This document shows positions 36,236-44,487 of a stretch of DNA of 44,520 nt, in pieces. Below the pieces are notes generated by a model. The model worked only from the letters and a program-made list of their open reading frames with translations. It did not search any database and was not told where the DNA came from. The position numbers and the translations under genes were made by a program. Origin of the DNA: Candidatus Zhuqueibacterota bacterium (GTDB lineage: Bacteria; Zhuqueibacterota; Zhuqueibacteria; Thermofontimicrobiales; Sulfurfontimicrobiaceae); contig JAFGMA010000070.1 in NCBI GenBank assembly GCA_016927835.1, positions 1 through 44,520 of the forward strand, given 5' to 3'. Positions within the stretch are counted from its first letter, which is position 1, and each line of letters starts with the position of its first letter.

Positions 36236-39169
36236 CTACTTCTCCTTTTTATTATAAATCCACAGTAATTCGTTATTTAATGCCCAGGCACGGTCAAAAT
36301 AGCCCGCACCAAGCACCCTGCGGGGATCGTCACCGGAGCGCGATCTGTCGATGATGATAAAATCGAGCGACCGCTCGGCAGGTGTGAGCCGGGCAATCCC
36401 GGAGTTAATCAACACGTAGCGGCGCCGGTTCAACGGATTGGGATAAATGAAGGCTGCTGCAATGGATTTATGCGTCAATCGGAATTCGGATGAGGTTACT
36501 GCCTGGGAGTCGCATTTGATAGGAAACCAACCCGGATAATCCTTTAAAAAGGGCAATTCGTTCGGAAAACCGAAGCAGATCAGATGATACGCTTTCGCAT
36601 CATTCAGCGTCATCTCAGAGGCTTTTTTCATTCGGGGTCGCACAAAACGCAAATTCTCCCATCGCCTGACCTCGTCGTGCGCCATGTCTTCCCAATCCCG
36701 ATCTGCCTGAGTTGAATTGATATCATCATAAACGATGAGAAATTCAGAGCACCATGCATCGAAAATCGGACCCTCTATTTCAGGAGATTTAGCGAGTCCG
36801 CCGAAATGATCAAGCGCACCAGGTTGCCACCGATGTTTCTTTTCCACGGAATCTCGCCTGAAACTGATGGTCACCTGTCGATTCTCCGGGACCGGACCTT
36901 CGTAAGATAAATCGCCTTCGGTGTACACGCGCAATTTTTGATTGGAAGCAACCAGGCTGCTGTCCAGGAAAAGCGTATATTGCCATACATTTTCAATATC
37001 GACTTTTATTCTGTTATTCGATTTAACCTCGGCATCAATTTTCGCCGGGCGATAGAATTTCTCGAATGCATCGGCTTGAAGCCAATACTTGCGGTTGACC
37101 TTCAACCGTTCGCAGATCAAAGAAATTTTTTCAGGGGAACGCTGCCGCGTGACTTGTTTCAGTCGATCGAATAAAGCCTCAAACGCTGCATTCGGAAATG
37201 TCTGCGTATTGAATTTCTCGAAAAAATATTGAACATCGTATTTATCGAGCATGTCCACTGTTTTTTCAACCAAATCCTCAGTCAGCAGCGAATCGGTCTG
37301 ATTCCAAAAATAAGCGACGGTTAACCACCTTAGATGCCTGAATTTTTCACGTGCAATTTTCGACTCCTTTTTCAAATCGAAAATCGCCCGTTCCCATTGC
37401 TGCTCAGAAACGATAAACGGATCTCCGCCGATTGGTACGATGCCGGCGAGGCGATCCGGAAAATTGAGTCCAATCTGCCAGACAACATCGCTTCTTGAAC
37501 CAGCACCGTATAAAAAAATCCGGTTTTCATCGATGGAATAATGCCTTTGCAGGTCTTCGATTACGCTGAATACAACCGGTGTGACCAGATGCGGATCGGA
37601 CAGATTTCGGCTGAGGATCGGACGGGCAAATATGAATCCTGCGTCTGCTGTTTGCGCCGGAAATATGGCTTGCTTGCCTATGGAATATGGATTATCCGTA
37701 TCCGTCTCATCCAGCCAGATCATCAGCGGGTATCGGACGGTGGATTTATAATTTTGTGGTACGAAAAGCACATAGGGTTGTACCGCGTCATCGATACCGG
37801 ACCAGTACGCTTTTACAAAGGTTCCTCTGCGTTGAGCGAGAGGATCTTCTCCCAGCCAGAGTTTTTCAAGCACCCGGTTGAGACTATCAAGCCCGGTTTC
37901 AATCGCCCCAATATCTGACTCATCTTCGACTGTGGCTACCTCGAACCGCAGCGTTTGCAGGCGAAACCGGAATGTTGGAAGATTCAAGACGGTGGTCCAG
38001 TTTTCGGTCAGCAACTGAAATTGTTCGAAAATTCGCTCCAGCCTGGTTAGTTTTTCACGCTGATGCCGACTGGAATATTTGAACAGCGGATAGTCTTTCG
38101 ACGCTATCTCGAATCCGGCGGAATCCTGCACCTTTGCCGCTAATCGGTAATGACCGCTTTCCATAAGACCTGTGTACCAGTTAATACTAAAAAGCGCCGG
38201 GGACTTGGACACGAATGCCTGCCGGGTTAAAGAGTCTATGCAGCGGTTATCCTCGCTGGTGTATAAAAATGCGCTGAGGGCAACCTTAAAATGCGGTTGC
38301 GGTTGCCAAAGACCAAAGCGAAGATTGGCGTTTTCGAAATCGTCGAAAGCGGTTCGATTCATCTCATAAGCCGTAAGCGGTATTTCCAGACCCGGGTCAT
38401 TCGCTTCAAGAACCAGCTTGCCGGGCATCTGGGCAGATACCCAGTTGATCGAACCGATTTTGCCATCGCCGTCATCATCTTTCACCGAGATAGCAAGCCG
38501 ACAGGCTGATTGGACGGGCGGATGCATGAACGTCGCAGGCGACAGGGGCAGCGCACACTCGTAAATGATTTTTGTTCGTTTTTTTTCTCTGTAAGATTTT
38601 ATCGCCAGCAGAGCGTCAAGTATAGCTGATGAATCAGCAGCCGACGCTTTGAGCCATGTTCGGGGACCTTCGGCGGTCAGCATGAAGCTGTATTTCCGCT
38701 GGATCACGCTGTCATCATAAAATTTCGCCGAATCCGGATAAACGATCAGTTCAAGCCAGTCACCCGATTGGCTTTTCAAATCATTCCATTTGGTGTGAAA
38801 TTCATCGTCGATTACTTCGCATGCGAGATAAAGAAAATCAGCGTCCCAGAGGGCATAGACACTGGCGCTTAAATCGGAAGGTCCGTTCCACTTTGCGGCG
38901 CCGGCGATTTGATGATTGGCGTTCAGGGCAATCGCGGGCGCCTGCTGCCACTCAGTCAATTTGGCATCGATGCTGATCGGGTGTGGTGTATAATTGCACG
39001 TGTACCTTGATCGGTCGGCAGAGTCGAGTGCAGTGGAAGCGGTCATTGCCGGAATCCGTGTAATTGTAAGACAACGACCTGAGATGGAATCTTGCTCGGA
39101 AAAAAGCAATTGCGGAATCCACAAGAGTATAATGAAAAAAAGTCCTTTTGATAAAACATCCCCGTTCAT
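36236..39169 (-). CDS. Exported CBM9-domain protein with degenerate esterase domain
   Basis: A 977-residue protein with a signal peptide ([18 protein letters not shown]). Residues about 60-250 are a CBM9-like sugar-binding domain ([45 protein letters not shown]). A helical linker spans about 370-440. Residues about 455-660 look like an alpha/beta-hydrolase of feruloyl-esterase or PHB-depolymerase type ([56 protein letters not shown]). The nucleophile elbow is normally GHSMGG, but here GAGSRS, so the catalytic Ser is replaced by Gly and the domain is probably inactive. The C-terminal about 200 residues ([34 protein letters not shown]) resemble the tail of such peptidase/esterase-like proteins. 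AGAGGA precedes the ATG. The macrodomain gene follows directly. Confidence 0.82.
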   Translation of the reverse strand: MNGDVLSKGLFFIILLWIPQLLFSEQDSISGRCLTITRIPAMTASTALDSADRSRYTCNYTPHPISIDAKLTEWQQAPAIALNANHQIAGAAKWNGPSDLSASVYALWDADFLYLACEVIDDEFHTKWNDLKSQSGDWLELIVYPDSAKFYDDSVIQRKYSFMLTAEGPRTWLKASAADSSAILDALLAIKSYREKKRTKIIYECALPLSPATFMHPPVQSACRLAISVKDDDGDGKIGSINWVSAQMPGKLVLEANDPGLEIPLTAYEMNRTAFDDFENANLRFGLWQPQPHFKVALSAFLYTSEDNRCIDSLTRQAFVSKSPALFSINWYTGLMESGHYRLAAKVQDSAGFEIASKDYPLFKYSSRHQREKLTRLERIFEQFQLLTENWTTVLNLPTFRFRLQTLRFEVATVEDESDIGAIETGLDSLNRVLEKLWLGEDPLAQRRGTFVKAYWSGIDDAVQPYVLFVPQNYKSTVRYPLMIWLDETDTDNPYSIGKQAIFPAQTADAGFIFARPILSRNLSDPHLVTPVVFSVIEDLQRHYSIDENRIFLYGAGSRSDVVWQIGLNFPDRLAGIVPIGGDPFIVSEQQWERAIFDLKKESKIAREKFRHLRWLTVAYFWNQTDSLLTEDLVEKTVDMLDKYDVQYFFEKFNTQTFPNAAFEALFDRLKQVTRQRSPEKISLICERLKVNRKYWLQADAFEKFYRPAKIDAEVKSNNRIKVDIENVWQYTLFLDSSLVASNQKLRVYTEGDLSYEGPVPENRQVTISFRRDSVEKKHRWQPGALDHFGGLAKSPEIEGPIFDAWCSEFLIVYDDINSTQADRDWEDMAHDEVRRWENLRFVRPRMKKASEMTLNDAKAYHLICFGFPNELPFLKDYPGWFPIKCDSQAVTSSEFRLTHKSIAAAFIYPNPLNRRRYVLINSGIARLTPAERSLDFIIIDRSRSGDDPRRVLGAGYFDRAWALNNELLWIYNKKEK

Positions 39170-39248
39170 TATATATCCTCTTTTCTGACCCGGAGAAGAT
39201 ATCGCGAAAGCGGGGTAGCCCGGCTTTCGCGATAATGGGTATTGGCGT

Positions 39249-39653
39249 TTATTCTAGTTCCATTTTGATATTTTTCTGAAAAATAGAATACATTTTCTTC
39301 AAAAGCTCGCCATCGTCATCCATTTTGATCGTCAGTGTGAAATATGCATGTTCAACGGGAATACGTTCGGCTTCCTTGCCTTCCCCGATCTTTTCCATTT
39401 TATTTTTCACCGCAAAATCTTCAAGGGTGACCGATGATAGGGTAAAATCGCCTTCAACATCATCATACGGTGAAAAGCTGGCTTTGATCATTTTCTTGCG
39501 GAAACCGGTAAAAAGCTCGGAGATTTGCAATGAGTTATCGAGTTTTGCCTCGCCTTTGATGACCAGCTTATCCAGCACTTCTTTGGTTTCTTTATCCTTT
39601 TCTTGTTTCGGCTGAAATCCGGTGATCTTCGTATCACTCAATATGCATGTCAT
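39249..39653 (-). CDS. Conserved-looking small protein of unknown function
   Basis: A 134-residue soluble protein, Lys- and Glu-rich, without a signal peptide. I do not recognise a family. It has alternating strand-like segments (KLVIKGEAKLDNSLQISEL, GDFTLSSVTLEDFAVKN, HAYFTLTIKMDDDGE) and a C-terminal amphipathic helix. GAGGA precedes the ATG at a good distance, and codon use matches its neighbours, so it is probably a real gene. It lies 79 bases downstream of nothing on this strand except the trxA unit's terminator region. Confidence 0.65.
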   Translation of the reverse strand: MTCILSDTKITGFQPKQEKDKETKEVLDKLVIKGEAKLDNSLQISELFTGFRKKMIKASFSPYDDVEGDFTLSSVTLEDFAVKNKMEKIGEGKEAERIPVEHAYFTLTIKMDDDGELLKKMYSIFQKNIKMELE

Positions 39654-40054
39654 AAAGCATCCTCATAATTGAATTGTACATGTTTGTCGCCTGCCGCAGT
39701 TTCGATTCCTGATGAAAATTGGGCTTCAACAGCATCATTTCTCAAAACCGCTGCATTGGTTGATTGTGTTTTGATTCACATCAAATATAAAATAATATTG
39801 GATTTTTGCAAGGGATTTTTAGCAATCGCTTCATTTTTATTGAATCTGAATTTCAAAGTTGGCGCGGCAAAAAAAGCAAACGGCGGATTTCACAGACGAT
39901 GCCGATTACAAGCCGGGACGTCACCAGGTTATCAACCTGCTCTCAAAAATATCCGGCAGCCTGATAGAATGGCGATATTATGATTTTGAGCTAAACAATG
40001 ACGCTATTTGAAGCGCATTCAAATCGGTTTAAATGATGTATACGCGTCTCTGAA
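39654..40054. other. Gap between the small unknown gene and the trxA unit
   Basis: About 400 bases, AT-rich on the left. The plus-strand stretch 39885-40011 reads as an open frame (starting TDDADYKPGRHQVINLL, ending at TGA) with protein-like composition. It has no start signal and may be a gene remnant. No promoter or RNA element was recognised. Confidence 0.3.
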
Positions 40055-40093
40055 ATAAAAAATGCAGAGTCTTGATTATTAATACTCTGCATT
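40055..40093 (-). terminator. Rho-independent terminator of the trxA-DUF1858 unit
   Basis: AATGCAGAGT at 40061-40070 pairs with ACTCTGCATT at 40084-40093 (10 base pairs, 13-base loop). On the minus strand the stem is followed by TTTTTTATTT. It lies 97 bases beyond the TAA of the DUF1858 frame and no other minus-strand gene lies between, so it ends the trxA transcript after the complete DUF1858 frame. Confidence 0.85.
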
Positions 40094-40189
40094 AACACAT
40101 TATCATTGATCGTCGCTTGCGGAAAAATTGCTGCATGTTCTCTATGTTGGCAGTCTGCAGCGCATCATTATCAGGTACATATCACATCT

Positions 40190-40444
40190 TTATGCAACAT
40201 TTTTATCCCGATTGGTTCCTCTTCTATCGGTAACGATTTTATTTAAGCGATCAATCACTTCGTCGATATTTTTGATTCCCATAAAGCGCGCTTGCAACGC
40301 AAGCGTTCCCCATGCGGGGCGCCCGCCTCAGGAAAAACAATAAAGACCAAGCTGATGCAACGGATCGATCAGCTCCGGGTATTGATACACGATCTCAGCG
40401 ATGGTGGTATTGGTTGTTATCGGAGCGGTATTTTCTTCATTCAT
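40190..40444 (-). CDS. DUF1858 redox-disulfide protein with in-frame TGA (candidate selenoprotein)
   Basis: Read from ATG 40444 (or the in-frame ATG 40462) the frame encodes an 84-residue DUF1858 domain. This family (hybrid-cluster-protein-associated redox disulfide domain) has a CxxC motif after a short helix. Here residues TTIAEIVYQYPELIDPLHQLG precede as TIAEIVYQYPELIDPL and HQLGLYCFS, followed by TGA at 40330-40328 where the second Cys belongs (Cys36-Phe-Ser-U39). The frame then continues with GGRPAWGTLALQARFMG and IKNIDEVIDRLNKI, the normal rest of the domain, to TAA at 40192-40190. Thus one TGA interrupts an otherwise intact domain. It follows trxA by 55 bases and ends before a terminator. 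Sec insertion is my preferred reading; a nonsense mutation or sequencing error (TGC or TGT to TGA) is the alternative. No Sec machinery genes are in the window. Confidence 0.6.
40289..40319 (-). promoter_or_regulatory. Candidate bacterial SECIS hairpins after the TGA
   Basis: Downstream of the TGA on the minus strand are two possible stems. The first is CCCC-GCAT-GGGG (40319-40308), extendable by GCG/CGC across a two-base bulge, with its loop 13-16 bases after the TGA. The second is CGCTTGC-GTT-GCAAGCG (40305-40289), a perfect 7-base stem whose loop begins with G, 30 bases after the TGA. Known bacterial SECIS elements have an apical loop with an early G about 16-37 bases after the UGA. The stems share bases, so only one can form fully. 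Fit is by eye only. Confidence 0.4.
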
Positions 40445-40499
40445 AGTCACTGCTCTTTCCATAAGTATTTCATTTACCAGATTGCTATTGACATTTAAT

Positions 40500-40838
40500 T
40501 TAATTTGCCTCTGCCGGAATATAATTGCTCAGTTTATCGGTGATGGCTTTCTTCGGGACCGCACCAACAATCCGGTCCACCAATTTGCCATTATTGAACA
40601 GCAGCAAGGTAGGGATTCCGGTAATTCCAAATTGGGCTGCGGTCATTTGATTCTGGTCTGTATCCAATTTTCCTACTTTCAGCTTTCCCGCATATTCTTT
40701 TGAAATATCTTCCACTACCGGCGCAATCATTTTGCACGGAAAACACCAATCCGCCCAGAAATCGACTAAAACCGGCAGGTCAGATTTCAAAACTTCGGTT
40801 TCGAAATTTGCATCGGTAATTTTTACTTCGTGACTCAT
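40500..40838 (-). CDS. trxA: Thioredoxin with CFPC active site
   Basis: A 112-residue thioredoxin domain without export signal, so a cytosolic disulfide reductase. The active site is WCFPC with Cys32 and Cys35, where classical thioredoxins have WCGPC. The cis-Pro loop GIPTLLLF and the FWADW segment preceding the active site are normal. Phe in place of Gly will alter the redox potential or partner choice. GGAGG precedes the ATG (AAAAGGAGGCAACTT). The DUF1858 redox gene follows on the same transcript, which suggests that the two proteins exchange electrons. Confidence 0.95.
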   Translation of the reverse strand: MSHEVKITDANFETEVLKSDLPVLVDFWADWCFPCKMIAPVVEDISKEYAGKLKVGKLDTDQNQMTAAQFGITGIPTLLLFNNGKLVDRIVGAVPKKAITDKLSNYIPAEAN

Positions 40839-40980
40839 AAGTTGCCTCCTTTTGATATATAAAAATCTTTTGTTTGCTTTTATATCTTTGATGCACTAAT
40901 TGAAAAAAGGATTCAGGTTTTATCGCGGGAAATTGGCAATTGGAAAGTGAGATTTGAGCGGATGTGTTTATGTTTCAGTA

Positions 40981-41829
40981 TCAATCGAAAACAATCGTTT
41001 TTCTCCCGTGCACCAGGATGCGGTGATTGGCATGCGCATACAAAGCCCGCGCCAGAACCAGTCGTTCGAGATCCCTGCCTTTGCGGATCAAATCCTTCAC
41101 CGAATCGCGGTGGGAAATTCTTATTATATCTTGTTCGATGATCGGTCCTTCGTCCAGATTTTCGGTTACATAGTGACTGGTTGCACCGATAATTTTTACG
41201 CCTCGTTCATACGCCTGCTTATACGGATTGCCGCCGATAAATGCCGGTAAAAATGAATGGTGAATATTGATGATTTGCGACGGATACTCGTTTACAAATT
41301 GCGCGGATAAAATTTGCATGTAGCGCGCGAGCACAATTGTATCCACCTGGTGTAAGTTTAAAAGCTCAAGTTCTTTTTGCTCCTGCTCGATTTTATTGTC
41401 TTTGGTAACAGGAAAAACGTGGAAAGGGATATCATACTGCTCGGATAAACTCTTTAAAGTCGGATGATTCGAGATTATCAAAGGGATATCAATCGCCAAC
41501 TCGCCGATGCTGTGCTTCCATAAAATTTCCTGCAGGCAATGCTCATATTTTGAGACGAATATAGCGATTTTCATTTTTCTCTCGGCGAATCGTATCTTCC
41601 AGGCAGCGTTGAATTCTTTGGCAAGGGGGGCGAACGCTTCGGCTACCTCCGACGCGGGTATGCTGAAACCATCCATGTCCCATGCAATTCGAATGAAAAA
41701 CAGCTTTTGATCGGTATCGACATGTTCGTCCAAATCGAGAATGTTTCCGCCGCGTTCAAATAGAAAGTGCGATATCCGGGAAACCAGTCCCACGCGATCG
41801 GGGCAGGAAAGCAGTAATATGGCTTTCAT
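40981..41829 (-). CDS. purU: Formyltetrahydrofolate deformylase
   Basis: A 282-residue protein matching PurU (usual length about 280). It hydrolyses 10-formyltetrahydrofolate to tetrahydrofolate and formate, balancing one-carbon pools. An N-terminal ACT domain (MKAILLLSCPDRVGLVSRIS to about residue 80) is followed by a formyltransferase-type domain. The catalytic residues lie in IIISNHPTLKS-like LIISNHPTLK (Asn), NIHHSFLPAFIGGNPY (His) and SHYVTENLDEGPIIEQD (Asp). The frame is open upstream to 41940, but ATG 41829 with AAGGAA upstream gives the family N terminus. It lies alone on the minus strand, divergent from dtxR. Confidence 0.95.
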   Translation of the reverse strand: MKAILLLSCPDRVGLVSRISHFLFERGGNILDLDEHVDTDQKLFFIRIAWDMDGFSIPASEVAEAFAPLAKEFNAAWKIRFAERKMKIAIFVSKYEHCLQEILWKHSIGELAIDIPLIISNHPTLKSLSEQYDIPFHVFPVTKDNKIEQEQKELELLNLHQVDTIVLARYMQILSAQFVNEYPSQIINIHHSFLPAFIGGNPYKQAYERGVKIIGATSHYVTENLDEGPIIEQDIIRISHRDSVKDLIRKGRDLERLVLARALYAHANHRILVHGRKTIVFD

Positions 41830-42138
41830 GGTGCAATTTTCCTTAATGTGTGAGGCATCTAGTTGTGAATTGGCATTCAGGCAAAACCCGGGAGCAGGAT
41901 CATCTGTACCGATATCCCGGCAATTGAATTGAGCAGGCATTCGTTTCGTTCATGCCGCCCGGTGATGGTGAAATGAGTCATTATACTGAATTTGATGAAT
42001 AGGTGCAAGCAAAAATTACTAAAAATTTGCAATCGCTCAATTGCTGGTTTCAAAACTCCTGTTTTGGAATCCAGGAGGCTTTGCAAACCATGAAACGTAA
42101 CTGTTCGCCGCCATTATTTTTTTTGATTTCAGAACAAG

Positions 42139-42195
42139 GATTAACGATATACGATTTGTGAAGGTTTATCTTCGCAAATCAAAAAAGCGTTAATC
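42139..42195. other. Nested hairpin structure in the purU-dtxR intergenic region
   Basis: In the 618-base gap 41830-42447, GATTAACG (42139-42146) pairs with CGTTAATC (42188-42195). Inside it GATTTGTGAAG (42153-42163) pairs with CTTCGCAAATC (42170-42180) around GTTTAT, with one G-U pair. Two-level pairing could be a structured RNA or a palindromic repeat unit. A further inverted pair, CCTTTCAA at 42297-42304 and TTGAAAGG at 42318-42325, lies closer to dtxR. No known riboswitch was recognised. Confidence 0.45.
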
Positions 42196-42375
42196 TTTGA
42201 TGGCAAATCATCTTTTAAGATGTATTCAAAGTGCGCTGAATTATTACCATGAAAAGAACCCTATGTAATCGCTCAGTAATTGGCAGCATAAGTTAACCTT
42301 TCAACGGTTCAAAACCTTTGAAAGGCTATTTCCCTTCCCATAACTGAGGCATTACGAACCCTATGCCGAATTTGC

Positions 42376-42404
42376 TTGATTTTGAGCGGTCAATTTTGTA
42401 TTAT
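42376..42404 (+). promoter_or_regulatory. Candidate promoter of dtxR-feoA
   Basis: TTGATT at 42376-42381, a 17-base spacer and TATTAT at 42399-42404, 43 bases before the ATG of the DtxR-type regulator. This is a good sigma-70-like match (4/6 and 5/6). No clear metal-regulator box was seen around it, though CCTTTCAA/TTGAAAGG at 42297-42325 could be an upstream site. Confidence 0.45.
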
Positions 42405-42447
42405 CAGGATAAGTAAACTTTATTTGAACTATCAAACATTCGGGTAA

Positions 42448-42906
42448 ATGATGAAATCAAAATACGATACAACGACCCAGGAATACGTGGAGATCATCCA
42501 CGAAATCCAGAAAAGCCAAAAGGTTGCTCGTGTGAAGGATATCGCGCAAAATCGGGGCGTCACACGATCCAGCGTTTCAACGGCTCTCAATTTGTTGAAA
42601 GAAAAGAAGCTGATCAAGCATGAGAGCTACGGGTTGGTTGAGTTAACCTCAAAAGGGGAAGAACTCGCGCGAATGTTGGATCGCCGGCACGCCATCATCC
42701 AGAAATTTTTCACCGATGTGCTCGGAATCCAGTCTGAGATTGCGGATGCGGATGCCTGCAAGATGGAGCATCATGTCAGTTCGGAAACGATGACTTGCCT
42801 GATACGATTTCTGGCGTTTATTAAAGAATATCCCGAAATGATAGAAGAATATCTGAAAAATTTTCGAAACGATGCATTGGTGCAAAAGGATGTTAGCGGA
42901 GACTGA
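42448..42906 (+). CDS. DtxR/MntR-family metal-dependent regulator
   Basis: A 152-residue protein with an N-terminal winged helix (ARVKDIAQNRGVTRSSVSTALNLLKEKKLI) and the DtxR dimerization and metal-binding domain. The metal site is in DADACKMEHHVS, with Cys, Glu and His ligands at about residues 108-112 in the usual spacing, plus the earlier RRHAIIQKFFTDVLG helix. Family members bind Fe(II) or Mn(II) and repress metal uptake genes. The C-terminal SH3-like domain is absent, as in MntR. In this window it is directly followed by feoA after 4 bases, so it probably regulates iron uptake. The start may be ATG 42448 or 42451. Confidence 0.92.
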   Translation: MMKSKYDTTTQEYVEIIHEIQKSQKVARVKDIAQNRGVTRSSVSTALNLLKEKKLIKHESYGLVELTSKGEELARMLDRRHAIIQKFFTDVLGIQSEIADADACKMEHHVSSETMTCLIRFLAFIKEYPEMIEEYLKNFRNDALVQKDVSGD

Positions 42907-42910
42907 GAGT

Positions 42911-43138
42911 ATGACGCTGAATGACATTGCGGAAAAACAAAAATTCAAAATAATACGCGTGATTGCCACCGGTGAAATTCGCACTCGACTCGTTGATATG
43001 GGATTTATTGGTGGCATGCAGGGGAAAGTTTTAAGGAAAGCTCTATTGAATGATCCGATTGAATTGCAATTGAAAGGCTATAAAGTTTCATTGAGGCGAT
43101 CTGAAGCCCGGCAGATTCTGGTGGAAAATATATCTTGA
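42911..43138 (+). CDS. feoA: FeoA-like SH3-domain protein
   Basis: A 75-residue FeoA domain: MTLNDIAEKQKFKIIRVIATG, then RTRLVDMGFIGGMQG and YKVSLRRSEARQILVE. FeoA assists the ferrous iron permease FeoB in the cytosol. The ATG at 42911 lies 4 bases after the stop of the regulator gene with GGAG upstream; the frame is open back to 42872 but that overlaps the regulator. No feoB follows: the next gene is on the other strand. The protein may serve a distant FeoB, or work with the DtxR-type regulator, which in other lineages carries a FeoA-like domain as its C terminus. Confidence 0.9.
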   Translation: MTLNDIAEKQKFKIIRVIATGEIRTRLVDMGFIGGMQGKVLRKALLNDPIELQLKGYKVSLRRSEARQILVENIS

Positions 43139-43218
43139 TTTCAGCAGACGCAGCTAATCAAATTAAAAATAACAGTTACTGACTGGCAGAGCCTCCCGGA
43201 AATCGCGCAACACCCGGT

Positions 43219-44331
43219 TCACCACTTTCGGGAATCGGGCACTTCCAGCCATTGTCCGCTATTTTGAATCGACTGCTGGCTGATTAAACCCGGCAGTGTC
43301 ATATCCATTGCTTCGTGAATCCCGATGGTCGGCGCATATTTTCCTGTAAGCGCATTTACGAAATCGAGAATTTCGAAATAATCTCCGCCACCATGTCCCG
43401 CTTTTTTTGCAGCGTCCGATGCGTTTTTCCAATCCGCAGGCAGATACGCCTGTTCGAGTTCATCCAGGGACATCCATTTGTTCGGATTGTCGGACAGTGC
43501 GCGCAGCCAGATTCGATTCGTCTCAGTTTTTGTCCGCGCCGATTCATAGCAGCCATCGGTTCCCTGAAGCTGGTAATTGGTCATGGCATGCGGGCGATCC
43601 GAGAGCATATCCACCCTGATTTTCACCAATCCGCCGCTTTTCATTTTACACAGCATGACGTTGGTATCCTGATGGTAATTTTGTCCGCGCGGGTCATGGA
43701 AATGATAGCCACTACCGGCGCAACAAACCGAAACCACGCACTCACCCGGCATCCACTGCAAAATGGGTCCGAGGCTGTGCGTTCCGTAGGTGACGCCTTC
43801 GATGCCCGTTTGCCATTTCCGGCGCCAAACTGTGATCTCATTCAATTGCTTCAATTCGTGCAAATACTCGCCTTCGGCATAATAGGGTGTTCCGAAGAGC
43901 CCCTGGCGCACCAGTTCCCTCACCAGTACATTCGGCTTCATATAGGTATAATTTTCAGCCATCATATAGATGCCCGTGGAGTTGTTGGCTGCCTGCACCA
44001 GCGCCCGGCACTCTTCCACTGAAATGCCTGCGGTGACTTCGCACAGGACATGCAAATTTTCCTGCAGCGCCATTATCGACTGCGGAGCGTGCACCTGCAT
44101 GGGTGTGCCGATAATGACAGCATCGAGTTCGGATTTTTGAAGCATATCGGCATAGTCAGTATATTTTTCGCTGGCGCCGAGCCTTTTTGCAGCTTCATCC
44201 AGTCCGCCCGCGTTAATATCGCAGACGGCGTGAATATTGACAATTCCCGATGCATCGCAGGCGGACTTAAAGCTCGCCCCGCGCCCGCAGGCACCCGCGA
44301 TGCCAATGTTTAGCTTTTCAATTGTTTTCAT
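43219..44331 (-). CDS. Gfo/Idh/MocA-family oxidoreductase
   Basis: A 370-residue NAD(P)-dependent protein. The Rossmann motif is NIGIAGACGRGASF and the second signature VIIGTPMQVHAPQSIMAL. The loop normally reading EKP is CEVTAG here, similar to the EVP-type loop of GH109 glycosidases, which use NAD in a redox-assisted hydrolysis. AENYTYMKPN and YGTHSLGPILQW are further family features, with a probable catalytic His. Either a sugar dehydrogenase or a GH109-like glycosidase is possible. No Tat or Sec signal is seen, so it is cytosolic. AGGA lies upstream of the ATG. Confidence 0.87.
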   Translation of the reverse strand: MKTIEKLNIGIAGACGRGASFKSACDASGIVNIHAVCDINAGGLDEAAKRLGASEKYTDYADMLQKSELDAVIIGTPMQVHAPQSIMALQENLHVLCEVTAGISVEECRALVQAANNSTGIYMMAENYTYMKPNVLVRELVRQGLFGTPYYAEGEYLHELKQLNEITVWRRKWQTGIEGVTYGTHSLGPILQWMPGECVVSVCCAGSGYHFHDPRGQNYHQDTNVMLCKMKSGGLVKIRVDMLSDRPHAMTNYQLQGTDGCYESARTKTETNRIWLRALSDNPNKWMSLDELEQAYLPADWKNASDAAKKAGHGGGDYFEILDFVNALTGKYAPTIGIHEAMDMTLPGLISQQSIQNSGQWLEVPDSRKW

Positions 44332-44381
44332 TTCCGGTCCTGGTTTTTATACTCGTTAAGGCTTATAATGTAACATATTCA

Positions 44382-44487
44382 TGTCATTGCGAGCGACGAT
44401 AGGAGCGAAGCAATCTCTTATGTTGACGCAATACAGTGGAGATTGCTTCGGCTGGGCGCCCCCGGCAAAAAACGCCTCGCAATGACA
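44382..44487. repeat. Nested palindromic repeat (TGTCATTGCGAG type)
   Basis: Outer arms TGTCATTGCGAG at 44382-44393 and CTCGCAATGACA at 44476-44487 are perfect 12-base inverted repeats. Inner arms CGAAGCAATCTC at 44406-44417 and GAGATTGCTTCG at 44439-44450 are also perfect. The unit is about 106 bases, carries no gene, and has the build of a MITE-like element. It follows the start of the oxidoreductase gene by about 50 bases. Confidence 0.75.

Noticed and set aside
42256-42365. GAACCCTATG repeated exactly 100 bases apart (42256-42265 and 42356-42365)
   Set aside because: Only two copies of ten bases, no further similarity around them; could be chance. Not an array.
43315-44022. Plus-strand open frame of 235 codons
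   Set aside because: Antisense to the clear Gfo/Idh oxidoreductase gene; no recognisable features.
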